From the NCBI GenBank assembly GCA_018435605.1, contig JAHDNF010000026.1, forward strand, positions 1-64,000: a DNA stretch of 64,000 nt, written 5' to 3'. Source of the DNA: a bacterium. GTDB taxonomy: Bacteria; Auribacterota; Auribacteria; Auribacterales; Auribacteraceae. A program made the position numbers and the translations under genes. Below, in pieces: positions 16,124 to 23,632 of this stretch; the first letter of the stretch is position 1; each line of letters opens with the position of its first letter. The notes below the pieces were generated by a model. The model did not search any database and was not told where the DNA came from. It saw nothing but the letters and a program-made list of their open reading frames with translations.

Positions 16124-17970
16124 AACCATGCTCCTTCTCGTTTACGAATCCACGTTTGCCGGCTGGTCGGTTCCTGAATGACCGGTTTGTGGATTCTGAT
16201 GTCGTCTTTCCTGATATTTAACGCCCGGATGATATCCGCCGCGGCAACAGCGTATACCTCGGCGTCCAAATAATGATTCGCTGATACACCTTTCTTTTTC
16301 TGCCATACTTCTTTCGCTTTGCCGGTGTTGCGGTTGCGTACCAGCACCTTATGTTCTGATGCAACCTGCGCCAGATAATCGTCGGTCGGGTTGCGGAACA
16401 AATGCCATTTGTGCGGGTCGCGTGACGTGATCAGGCGGTGCATCTTGTCTTTGTACTGCGTTGTGTTGATATTCCAAAGCACCAGCCCTGCTTTGATGAT
16501 CGAACCTGTTCGCGAATTAAGGTCGATCTTCGACGCTCGATAAAACCTGCCGCCAGTGATCTCATCCTGACCTTTTACCGCTTTGGTTTTGTCTGCCCAT
16601 TTCCTGCAAAAGTGATATACTTCGTCGGTACGGTAGCCTGAATCGACGCAAGTCAGGTACACCGGCAACGTCTCGTATCCGTTCATCTTGCGGTATTCGG
16701 TTTTGAACAGTGCGTCGATGATGTCGTCCCAATACTCAACCCGATCATATCGGATGAGCCACGATTCCTCACAAAATCCCCATCCCCGAATCACATAGTA
16801 GAAATGATCTTTCTGCACATCCACACCGGCGGTGATAACCAGCACGTCATCCGGTACGATTCCTTGCTCATAGTCACATGCCAGATGTTTCAGTTTGTCG
16901 ACCGTGGTATCTTCGATTTTCTCTTCCCAGACTTCCGCCAGCCACGAGTTGACAAAGTTCATGAGAAGCTCGATGTAATCTTTTGATTTGATGAATTCAG
17001 CCGCGATATCGCTCCATGTCAACCATGGCGAATATAGTGAGTTGATCCAGAACCCGCGATGCGTTGTGCGTTCTTGTCCTTCGGATATCCACTCACCAGC
17101 CTGAAGTATTGCCGGTTTGTGGTAATCCTCAATTCGTTTCTTGCAATGGAAACACTCGTACCACGCCAGCCGTTCCCGTTTGATTTTTTCCGCCGATTTT
17201 TCTGACTTCTGCCACTTGATCTGACTGAACGACAGAACCTGCGTCTTTCCGCAATGCGGGCAAGGTACGTAGAATTTCCGTTGATCGGATTTCTCGTATT
17301 CCCGATAGATGTATCCGTCGCGAGTTGTCGGCGTGGATACTTTGACTGTCTTCTTGTTCCAGAACGTTTTCTGGCGTTCCGATGCCAGCTTGATCGGATC
17401 CGCTTCACGCCCTGAGAATTTCGGGTATTTGTCGACCTCATCGAGAAACAGATACCTTATCGGACGTGACGCCAGATCAGCCGGGCTGTTCGAACCGGCG
17501 AAATAGAGAATCATTCTGTTGAGGTGATACTCGAGTTTTGTAATGTCGTCCGACAGCGTTGGCAGGTGGCGCGCTAACCGCGGCGAACTTTTTATCATCG
17601 GCAGTACGCGGTTATACGATATACTTTTCGCGTCGTCCGCCCGCGGCGATACCATGAGCGTAGGGCCGGGGTCTTGATCGATAACGTACGCGAGCATATT
17701 GTACATCGATTCGGTTTTGCCGACCTGCGACGCCGCCATGACTGTGATTTCCTCGACCAGCGGGTCGGAGAAGGCATCCATAATACCTTTGAGGTACGGC
17801 GTACGTGCGGTGTTCCATCTGCCCGGTTCAGCCGACGTGATCGAGTTGAGTATGCGGTATTTGTCCGTCCATTCGCTCACCGTGATCTGATCCGGTACGC
17901 GAAGAGCGGTTTTTATCATTGCCGGTATTTGCGCTTTTATGTCGTCTGAGATTTGGTAATCAACGTGCAT
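16120..17970 (-). CDS. terL: Terminase large subunit, GpA family
   Basis: The 616-residue packaging motor has a Walker A-like AASQVGKTE (residue about 80) and Walker B YLFLDEVD (about 178). A zinc ribbon (CPHCGKTQ and CFHCKKR, about 240-290) is characteristic of GpA terminases. The C-terminal nuclease acidic residues appear in ITAGVDVQKD, TCVDSGYR and YLDAEVYAVAA. The length is normal for the family. The start ATG overlaps the small subunit by 11 bp. It cuts concatemers and drives DNA into proheads with ATP. Everything needed seems intact even though the small subunit is damaged. Confidence 0.92.
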   Translation of the reverse strand: MHVDYQISDDIKAQIPAMIKTALRVPDQITVSEWTDKYRILNSITSAEPGRWNTARTPYLKGIMDAFSDPLVEEITVMAASQVGKTESMYNMLAYVIDQDPGPTLMVSPRADDAKSISYNRVLPMIKSSPRLARHLPTLSDDITKLEYHLNRMILYFAGSNSPADLASRPIRYLFLDEVDKYPKFSGREADPIKLASERQKTFWNKKTVKVSTPTTRDGYIYREYEKSDQRKFYVPCPHCGKTQVLSFSQIKWQKSEKSAEKIKRERLAWYECFHCKKRIEDYHKPAILQAGEWISEGQERTTHRGFWINSLYSPWLTWSDIAAEFIKSKDYIELLMNFVNSWLAEVWEEKIEDTTVDKLKHLACDYEQGIVPDDVLVITAGVDVQKDHFYYVIRGWGFCEESWLIRYDRVEYWDDIIDALFKTEYRKMNGYETLPVYLTCVDSGYRTDEVYHFCRKWADKTKAVKGQDEITGGRFYRASKIDLNSRTGSIIKAGLVLWNINTTQYKDKMHRLITSRDPHKWHLFRNPTDDYLAQVASEHKVLVRNRNTGKAKEVWQKKKGVSANHYLDAEVYAVAAADIIRALNIRKDDIRIHKPVIQEPTSRQTWIRKREGAWL

Positions 17971-18472
17971 CGTCGTCTTTCTGTCCTGACAGCTGTTTTA
18001 AAATATCGGTTAAATGTTCTCTCAAAATTTCAGCAATTTCCCGTGGTTGCATCATTGCCAGTTTCGGCGCGATGTAGCTGGGTAACGCCAGCAATGCGGT
18101 TTTGAACGCGATGGCGATCGATATCCATTCCGCCTCAACCTGTGCGCGGTTGACCAGTTCGCCGGTAAGCTGTTTATATTTCACTTCCGCGGTTTTGTAT
18201 TTCAGCTCTTTTTGTTTGTCGTCCCACCCAGACTGATCGTATTTATCACGATGACGCCACCGCTCAATGAGCACTAAGTTGTACCGCCCGTCTTCTTCAA
18301 CGGGCATACCTGCGCGTTTCATGTAGCGTACGCGTCGGGTAGTCACACCGATTGCATCTGCAACCTCTTTCTGCGTTTCGACGATCCACGGTTTATCGGT
18401 CTTTTTAACCTCGTTCTCGTATTCGCCGAGTTCGTCGATTTCTTTCTTAGATAACGGTTGCCTCCCCGTACG
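17960..18472 (-). CDS. Terminase small subunit, 5' end lost
   Basis: The frame is open from 18472 with no ATG, GTG or TTG start until a GTG at 18346, and that GTG falls inside the DNA-binding helix-turn-helix (TQKEVADAIGVTTRRVRYMK). The region before it, QPLSKKEIDELGEYENEVKK, looks like genuine coding sequence. The real start therefore lay to the right and has been removed by the rearrangement at about 18473-18506. The remainder has a helical oligomerisation part (YKTAEVKYKQLTGELVNRAQ) and ends ILREHLTDILKQLSGQKDD. It is a Nu1-type small terminase, which recognises the packaging site. Confidence 0.7.
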   Translation of the reverse strand, partial: RTGRQPLSKKEIDELGEYENEVKKTDKPWIVETQKEVADAIGVTTRRVRYMKRAGMPVEEDGRYNLVLIERWRHRDKYDQSGWDDKQKELKYKTAEVKYKQLTGELVNRAQVEAEWISIAIAFKTALLALPSYIAPKLAMMQPREIAEILREHLTDILKQLSGQKDDDAR

Positions 18473-18506
18473 TTACGCTAAAAGAACTAAAGCTGAGCTC
18501 ACAGTC

Positions 18507-18992
18507 ATGGAAATTATTGCGACTTACTCAGTATGTGGTAAACCCGGTGTGAAATTCATTAAAGGTCCAAAGCCTAATTTTTTACCTAAAAATCAAGTTT
18601 TATCCAAAAAAACATTCAAGGGAATAATAGGTAAAGCAAAAAAGCAAAATGTCATTCTCGAATCAAAAAAATATATTGAATATCAAAAGCAAAATCCGCA
18701 AGTCACCTACTCGGATATTGCTAAAAAATTCCATACCAACAAAGTGAGAGTCTGCCGACTTATCCAGCTTTTTCAAAATCTAACGCCAGAAATAAAGAAT
18801 TTCATATCTGCACAAAACAATCCTGATTTTAACTGGCATTTTTCTGAAAGAAAACTCAGAGAATTAACAGCTTTAGAAACAAATGATGAAAAACTCAAAA
18901 GGTTTGAAAAAATGGTTGAAAATTTCAATCATGAAAATAATAGTCCACTTGCTTTTCAGAGGGGTGCGCTAATTTTGCGACCTGATTTTTGA
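18507..18992 (+). CDS. Helix-turn-helix protein, probably 5'-truncated
   Basis: The 161-residue frame from ATG 18507 has a basic N-terminus (VKFIKGPKPNFLPKNQVLSK) and a clear ParB/resolvase-like HTH, VTYSDIAKKFHTNKVRVCRL. A helical part follows, with FSERKLRELTALETNDEK and RFEKMVENF. The frame stays open upstream across the junction (RTKAELTV before the Met), so the native start may have been lost. I think proteins like this accompany site-specific recombinases in related bacteria, but none is present here. DNA binding is likely; the function is unknown. Confidence 0.55.
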   Translation: MEIIATYSVCGKPGVKFIKGPKPNFLPKNQVLSKKTFKGIIGKAKKQNVILESKKYIEYQKQNPQVTYSDIAKKFHTNKVRVCRLIQLFQNLTPEIKNFISAQNNPDFNWHFSERKLRELTALETNDEKLKRFEKMVENFNHENNSPLAFQRGALILRPDF

Positions 18993-19104
18993 GGCGAATT
19001 ATATGCCTTTATGCAGTGCAGAAAAATGTAGACAATTGAAACCTAATCGCCGATAGTATAAGCCCTTTTTGCTATCAATAAAAATTATCAGAGGTACATA
19101 TACA

Positions 19105-20187
19105 ATGGAATCGTTCGCTCATATAAAAACACCACCAATAGATACACCAAACAACAAATATTTTCAATACTTTTTGACCGTGCTTGGCATGATGGTTCAT
19201 TCTCATCTTGTCCGGCAGATCGAGTACATGAAGGTTGAGAATGAGATTCTCCGGTCCAAACTCGGTAAACAGATCAGAACAACCCTTCAGGAAAAACAAA
19301 AACTAATACGATACGGTTTGCGAATCGGCGGAAGCATTAAAAACATTATTTCCATAGTCAACTATTCAACGTTTCGCCGATGGGTGATCGAGAGCGAAGC
19401 AGGTACACTTCAAACCAAGAACCTCGGACGACCTCGCAGAACCCCGCAAGAAGTGATCGATATCATCTTACGTATAGCTCGAGAAAACTTTGACTGGGGA
19501 TTAGGCCGCATTCTGGGCGAACTTAACAAACTGAGAATCAGTCGAGGCAAGACCTTTGTCAAAGATGTGTTACGGGAGCATGGTATTGAACCTGCACCAC
19601 GACGATACGAGGATTCGTGGGACGCATTTCTCAGACGGACTTTTGAGACACTCTGGGCTGTTGATTTTTTCTCACGGGAAATATGGACTCCGTTCGGTAA
19701 GAAACTCATGTTTGTGCTATTCTTTATCAACATGCGAACTCGCAAAGTGCATATCGCTGGAATCACCGATCATCCGTCCGAGTTATGGATGGTTAACCGC
19801 GCAAAATATATGGAAGAATTTTTTGAGGATGATACGAAAAAAATACTTATTCGAGACGGTGACAAAAAGTTCCCAGCCAAATTCGATAAAATCTTCGAGA
19901 TTCATAACACATTGGTAAAGAAGCTACCATACAAATCGCCCAACTTAAATCCTTATGCGGAAAGTTGGGTTTCTGTGATATCCCGCGAATGCATCGACAA
20001 ATTTTTCATATTCGGGCAACGGCATTTCGAGTATCTCGTCAAAGAGTATACCTACAACTATTACAATACCGTCCGACCGCACTCAGGGCTGGATAGCAAA
20101 CCGATCGATTATAACGGTAAACCCGAAGGTAAAATCAAATGCGAATCTCGCCTCGGGGGTGTGATCAAGCATTATTATCGGGAGTGA
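19105..20187 (+). CDS. rve/DDE integrase-type transposase
   Basis: The ATG at 19105 (MESFAHIKTP) is preferred over one 12 codons earlier. The N-terminus is helical (VRQIEYMKVENEILRSKLG), followed by an HTH-like part (YSTFRRWVIESEAG, LGRPRRTPQEVIDIIL). The retroviral-integrase catalytic core has acidic residues in LWAVDFFSRE (D), LIRDGDKKFP (D) and NPYAESWVSVISRE (E). The C-terminus YYNTVRPHSGLDSKP is typical of IS3/IS481-like enzymes. All catalytic residues are present, so it may be active. No clear terminal inverted repeats were found around it. Confidence 0.85.
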   Translation: MESFAHIKTPPIDTPNNKYFQYFLTVLGMMVHSHLVRQIEYMKVENEILRSKLGKQIRTTLQEKQKLIRYGLRIGGSIKNIISIVNYSTFRRWVIESEAGTLQTKNLGRPRRTPQEVIDIILRIARENFDWGLGRILGELNKLRISRGKTFVKDVLREHGIEPAPRRYEDSWDAFLRRTFETLWAVDFFSREIWTPFGKKLMFVLFFINMRTRKVHIAGITDHPSELWMVNRAKYMEEFFEDDTKKILIRDGDKKFPAKFDKIFEIHNTLVKKLPYKSPNLNPYAESWVSVISRECIDKFFIFGQRHFEYLVKEYTYNYYNTVRPHSGLDSKPIDYNGKPEGKIKCESRLGGVIKHYYRE

Positions 20188-20284
20188 TGGAAATGAAATT
20201 GATCATAGCAATATGCCTTTTCGTAATAATTTTCTTTTCTATTTAGCTTCAATAGTGATAATCAAAAAATATTTATTATTTTTA

Positions 20285-20317
20285 TTGACACGAAAATATT
20301 GGTAAGATATTCTTACC
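20285..20317 (+). promoter_or_regulatory. Promoter and palindromic operator of the hypermodification operon
   Basis: TTGACA (20285-20290) and TATTCT (20308-20313) are 17 bp apart. A palindrome GGTAAGATATTCTTACC (20301-20317, arms GGTAAGA/TCTTACC) covers the -10 box. Binding of a dimeric repressor there, most likely the XRE protein two genes down, would block transcription. Confidence 0.75.
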
Positions 20318-20338
20318 TTAATGTAAGGAGGAATGGGT

Positions 20339-20620
20339 ATGACTTACCAAGACGCACTTAAAATTACAGTTGAAAATTTAGAAGAAATACAGTCGATTAG
20401 TGGTTTTGAAAAGGTTCCGATTAATGAAAATACTATTCCTATTGGGGACATCCCTGGTTTTGACAGTTTAAACGGAGTTGAATTTGCCTCGATGATTGAT
20501 AAAGTGGTAAACATAGGGAAAATCGTAAACTTTTGTGCCTCAAAAGATGGAAAAATTGCTTTAACTGTGCATGATATTGCTAAAAGAATTCTTGAAGAAA
20601 CTTCAATAAGGGAGAAGTAA
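20339..20620 (+). CDS. Acyl/peptidyl carrier protein-like protein
   Basis: Start ATG 20339 (MTYQDALKITVENLEE) is 7 bp after AAGGAGG; an ATG at 20333 is too close to that site. The 93-residue protein has the carrier-protein pattern: helix I, the loop PIGDIPGFDSLNGVEFASMI with DSL, where the Ser would take phosphopantetheine, then helix II-IV ending IALTVHDIAKRILE. It resembles acyl carrier proteins, though the stretch before helix IV (FCASKDGKI) is unusual. It is first gene of a six-gene operon with DNA-base enzymes rather than fatty-acid genes. It may hold an acyl or aminoacyl group for transfer, or be a structural mimic. Confidence 0.55.
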   Translation: MTYQDALKITVENLEEIQSISGFEKVPINENTIPIGDIPGFDSLNGVEFASMIDKVVNIGKIVNFCASKDGKIALTVHDIAKRILEETSIREK

Positions 20621-20622
20621 TT

Positions 20623-20973
20623 ATGGCTGATTCACATAATGATAGAAAAAAAATTGCATCACGTCTTAAAACAGCACGGGAAATGGTAGGCTTATCACAA
20701 TACCAAGTTGCTAAACTTATGGGACTTCATCGCCCATCAATATCAGAAATTGAAGCAGGTCGTAGAAGAGTTGCTGTAGATGAATTAACTAAATTTGCAG
20801 AGATTTATTCTGTAGACATTGAATGGCTAACAGGCACTGATGAGGATTCAAGCCAAGATGATCAACGTGTTCGGTTTGCTGCTCGTGAGTTAGCAAAACT
20901 TAAGTCTGATGATTTGGATAAGGTCATGAATTTACTTCGTGTCTTGAGACCCACGAAAGGTCAGAAACCATGA
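20623..20973 (+). CDS. XRE-family transcription regulator
   Basis: The 116-residue protein has an N-terminal helix-turn-helix (residues about 10-70: RLKTAREMVGLSQYQVAKLM, HRPSISEIEAGRRRVAVDEL, YSVDIEWLTG). A short helical C-terminus follows (ARELAKLKSDDLDKVMNLLR). AGGGAG precedes the ATG, and the gene overlaps the next by 4 bp. XRE/ImmA pairs commonly act as a repressor and the protease that relieves it. The palindrome over the operon promoter is its probable operator. Confidence 0.9.
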   Translation: MADSHNDRKKIASRLKTAREMVGLSQYQVAKLMGLHRPSISEIEAGRRRVAVDELTKFAEIYSVDIEWLTGTDEDSSQDDQRVRFAARELAKLKSDDLDKVMNLLRVLRPTKGQKP

Positions 20974-21833
20974 AAACAAAAGAAGAATTAACCTACAAAG
21001 CTTTTATTGCAGCAATCAAGGAAAGACGGAATGCCGGAATCGATCCTGCTACTCCTATTTGTGCATTTGATGTGGTTTATCAAATTGGAGTAGAAACATG
21101 CTTTCAAAATCTCTCTAGTATGGAAGGACTTTATTATAATAACGGTAAACCACTTATTTTGATCTCTTCCTGTCGCCCGAGAGGAAGAATGGCGTTTAAT
21201 TGCGCACACGAATATGCTCATCATATTTTCGGTCATGGTGATCGTGTCGATGAAGTCATGGAAGATAAATCACGAAAAACATGGGATCCAGAAGAATTCA
21301 TTGCAGATTGTTTTGCCGGTTTCTTCCTGATGCCAAAATCGACTGTATGTAAAGCTTTTACATCAAGAGGATGGAGTCCATCTAAGTTCACGCCTGAACA
21401 AGCTTTTATTATATCTAATTATATTGGTGTTGGTTATCGAACGCTACTCACTCATATGCATTACTCACTTAAGATATTAGATGATAAGAGTTTTGAAAGT
21501 ATGAACAAAGTAACTCCCAAAGACTTGAAGACTAAAATTCTCGGTTTTGATCACCCGGCAGATACAGTCATTCTTGATAAGCATTGGGGAAATAGGTCAG
21601 TAGATATTTTCATTGGAGACTTACTTGTTGTACCGGAAAAAACAAGGTTTGAGGGCAATCACCTACAATTCATATCAAAAGGAAATTATGGACTAATTTA
21701 TCAGGCAACATCTCAAGGAATAGATAGAGCACATCATGAGGATTTCCTCTGGGCATCATACATTAGAGTCACTCGCAAATATTATGAAGGCCTTGTCCAA
21801 TATAGACACTTGCCGGAGGTGGAGCATGAGTAA
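20970..21833 (+). CDS. ImmA/IrrE-family metallopeptidase
   Basis: This 287-residue protein carries the zinc motif HEYAHH (HExxH, residue about 80) and the third-ligand region PEEFIADCFAGFFLMPKS typical of ImmA/IrrE (COG2856). About 120 C-terminal residues form an extra domain ending HHEDFLWASYIRVTRKYYEG. Family members cleave the partner XRE repressor when a stress or phage signal appears. It is translationally coupled at both ends (4 bp overlap upstream, 8 bp downstream), so regulator and enzymes are made together. Confidence 0.88.
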   Translation: MKTKEELTYKAFIAAIKERRNAGIDPATPICAFDVVYQIGVETCFQNLSSMEGLYYNNGKPLILISSCRPRGRMAFNCAHEYAHHIFGHGDRVDEVMEDKSRKTWDPEEFIADCFAGFFLMPKSTVCKAFTSRGWSPSKFTPEQAFIISNYIGVGYRTLLTHMHYSLKILDDKSFESMNKVTPKDLKTKILGFDHPADTVILDKHWGNRSVDIFIGDLLVVPEKTRFEGNHLQFISKGNYGLIYQATSQGIDRAHHEDFLWASYIRVTRKYYEGLVQYRHLPEVEHE

Positions 21834-22623
21834 TTTTGTAGCACATGTTGTTGAAGATAATCTATCGATTGCTTGGGCAAAAACTTTTTTGCAAGTCATT
21901 AAACATCCTGAGATTTCACCATTGACAATCACTATTAAAGGATTGTCAAATAACAATATTTCTGAACATGCAGTAATTCGGAAAGAATTGGATGATTGTC
22001 TGATAAAAAATTCATTAAATTCTTGCCAGACCACTGCCAATACCATTTTCCCAAAAAGTTTATGGAACAGAAAAAAAGATAGAAATACACTCTATGAGAG
22101 ATATTTAGATTGTCTTCCTCAAATTAGCAAATGTAAAAATAATGCTCATGGAATATATTTCGAACGGTTGATTGCTTATGGAAATCAAAATACTAAGATC
22201 AATCAGCTGGAATACATCATTCAAACATATCGAAAAGGTAATCATCGACGAAGTGCCTTGCAAGCAACAATTTTTAATCCCTTTTTTGATACTACAAACC
22301 AAAGACAACGTGGATTTCCATGTCTTCAGCAAGTAGGGTTTGCCAGAATTGGTAAATCAGAGCTATCGGTGACAGGTTATTATCCTAAAGAACATATTCT
22401 TGACCGTGGCTATGGAAATTACTTAGGTTTATGCAGACTGGGACAATTCATGGCATTGGAAATGGGTTTGGAATTGGCTCAAATGACATGTTTCGTTGGT
22501 GTAGCAATTGTCGGTAAATTAAATAAGAAAAATTTAGGTGTTCTAAAGAATTCTATCGAATTCTATATTAATGAATATGAAAAATTAAGAGGAAATAATT
22601 ATTATGACCCTTGCTTCTGTTGA
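21826..22623 (+). CDS. Thymidylate-synthase-like dNMP (hydroxy)methyltransferase
   Basis: Start ATG 21826 (MSNFVAHVVEDNLSIAW) is preceded by GGAGGTGGAG and overlaps the peptidase stop; earlier in-frame Met codons lie inside that gene. The 265-residue protein lacks ordinary ThyA motifs but matches the superfamily in the active-site block. RGFPCLQQVGF carries the candidate catalytic Cys at about residue 166, followed by SELSVTGYYPKEHILDRGYG and NYLGLCRLGQFMALEMGL, equivalent to the ThyA R-S-x-D and N-I-A-S-Y segments. This divergent type is, to my knowledge, the usual partner of aGPT-Pplase/HMUDK-like proteins. The reaction would be (hydroxy)methylation of a pyrimidine nucleotide with a folate cofactor. 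Confidence 0.72.
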   Translation: MSNFVAHVVEDNLSIAWAKTFLQVIKHPEISPLTITIKGLSNNNISEHAVIRKELDDCLIKNSLNSCQTTANTIFPKSLWNRKKDRNTLYERYLDCLPQISKCKNNAHGIYFERLIAYGNQNTKINQLEYIIQTYRKGNHRRSALQATIFNPFFDTTNQRQRGFPCLQQVGFARIGKSELSVTGYYPKEHILDRGYGNYLGLCRLGQFMALEMGLELAQMTCFVGVAIVGKLNKKNLGVLKNSIEFYINEYEKLRGNNYYDPCFC

Positions 22624-23632
22624 ACTTGTTGAGCAGCAGACAGTTTTTAAAGCATGGACACCAGCAATACCTTCTATTGTATTTGATACGTATTGGAGAT
22701 TCGCTACCGAAAGACAAGAGATCTTTTATAGGCGTATAAAAAATAGTAACGGGCCATGGACAGAAGATTCAATACTACAAACATATAAGTTTACAAATGC
22801 ATATCGTGCTTCAGACCGAGTAAGCCAATACTTAATACGAGAAGTAATTTATAAAGGAGAGCAAGAACCTAAAGAAATCTTTTTCAGAATAATTCTTTTT
22901 AAGCTATTCAATAAGATTGAAACATGGGAATTGTTGATGTCAGAATTGGGAGATATTTCTTACTCTAATTTTTCCAGCGAAAAATATGGTAAAATTCTTA
23001 CCGATGCCATGCGAAATAAAATTACAATTTATTCCGCGGCCTATATTATGCCTAGCGGAAGTTCTACGTTTGGATGCAATCAAAAACACCGTAATCATTT
23101 AAAATTGATAGAAATGATGATGGAAGATAAAGTTTACGAGTTGATTTCTAAAGCTAGAAATATGGCAACGGCATTTACTGTCTTACGCAACTACCCTACA
23201 ATTGGGGATTTCTTAGCATATCAATTAGTAACAGATCTAAATTACAGCAAATTGACGAATTTCTCGGAAATGGAATTTGTGGTACCTGGACCAGGTGCAA
23301 AAAGTGGAATTAAAAAATGTTTTAAGTCTCTCGGAGGACTTACTGATATAGAAATAATCGTACGTGTTACCGAGAAGCAGAATCAAGAATTTGAAAGATT
23401 AGGTCTAAAATTCAATAAACTTGGAGAAAGACCTTTGCAATTAATTGACTGCCAAAATTTATTTTGTGAGGTTGATAAGTATTCGAGAATTGCTCACCCA
23501 GAAATTGATGGTTCTGGGAGAACTCGTATAAAACAAAAATTTAAACCTTTAAACAAAAAAATAAATTATTTTTTCCCTCCGAAATGGGGAATTAACAGTT
23601 TTTTTGATTATGAACATAGGAACATTCCTTGA
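22604..23632 (+). CDS. 5-hmdU DNA kinase / aGPT-Pplase-family base hypermodification protein
   Basis: The 342-residue protein has the signature of the HMUDK_hel / alpha-glutamyl/putrescinyl-thymine pyrophosphorylase family: TYWRFATERQEIFYRRI, WTEDSILQTYKFTNAYRASD, RVSQYLIREVIY, FRIILFKLFNKIETWELL, ITIYSAAYIMPS, and MEFVVPGPGAKSGIKKCF. In phages, relatives phosphorylate hydroxymethyl-dU in DNA or swap the pyrophosphate for another group. Bacterial homologues are labelled putative DNA base hypermodification proteins. It overlaps the TS-like gene by 20 bp and the radical SAM gene by 4 bp. The C-terminal 70 residues are basic and could bind DNA. Confidence 0.78.
   Translation: MTLASVELVEQQTVFKAWTPAIPSIVFDTYWRFATERQEIFYRRIKNSNGPWTEDSILQTYKFTNAYRASDRVSQYLIREVIYKGEQEPKEIFFRIILFKLFNKIETWELLMSELGDISYSNFSSEKYGKILTDAMRNKITIYSAAYIMPSGSSTFGCNQKHRNHLKLIEMMMEDKVYELISKARNMATAFTVLRNYPTIGDFLAYQLVTDLNYSKLTNFSEMEFVVPGPGAKSGIKKCFKSLGGLTDIEIIVRVTEKQNQEFERLGLKFNKLGERPLQLIDCQNLFCEVDKYSRIAHPEIDGSGRTRIKQKFKPLNKKINYFFPPKWGINSFFDYEHRNIP

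Noticed and set aside
12810-17970. A gene transfer agent rather than a prophage
   Set aside because: Gene order and families follow lambda-like siphophages (GpA terminase, gpW, gpB portal); nothing specific to known GTAs is seen, though domestication remains possible.
18507-20187. A single complete transposon comprising the HTH gene and transposase
   Set aside because: No terminal inverted repeats or target duplication could be found around them, and the HTH gene appears 5'-truncated.
20339-20620. Fatty-acid acyl carrier protein
   Set aside because: No fatty-acid or polyketide genes are near, and it is translationally grouped with DNA-base enzymes and an XRE regulator.
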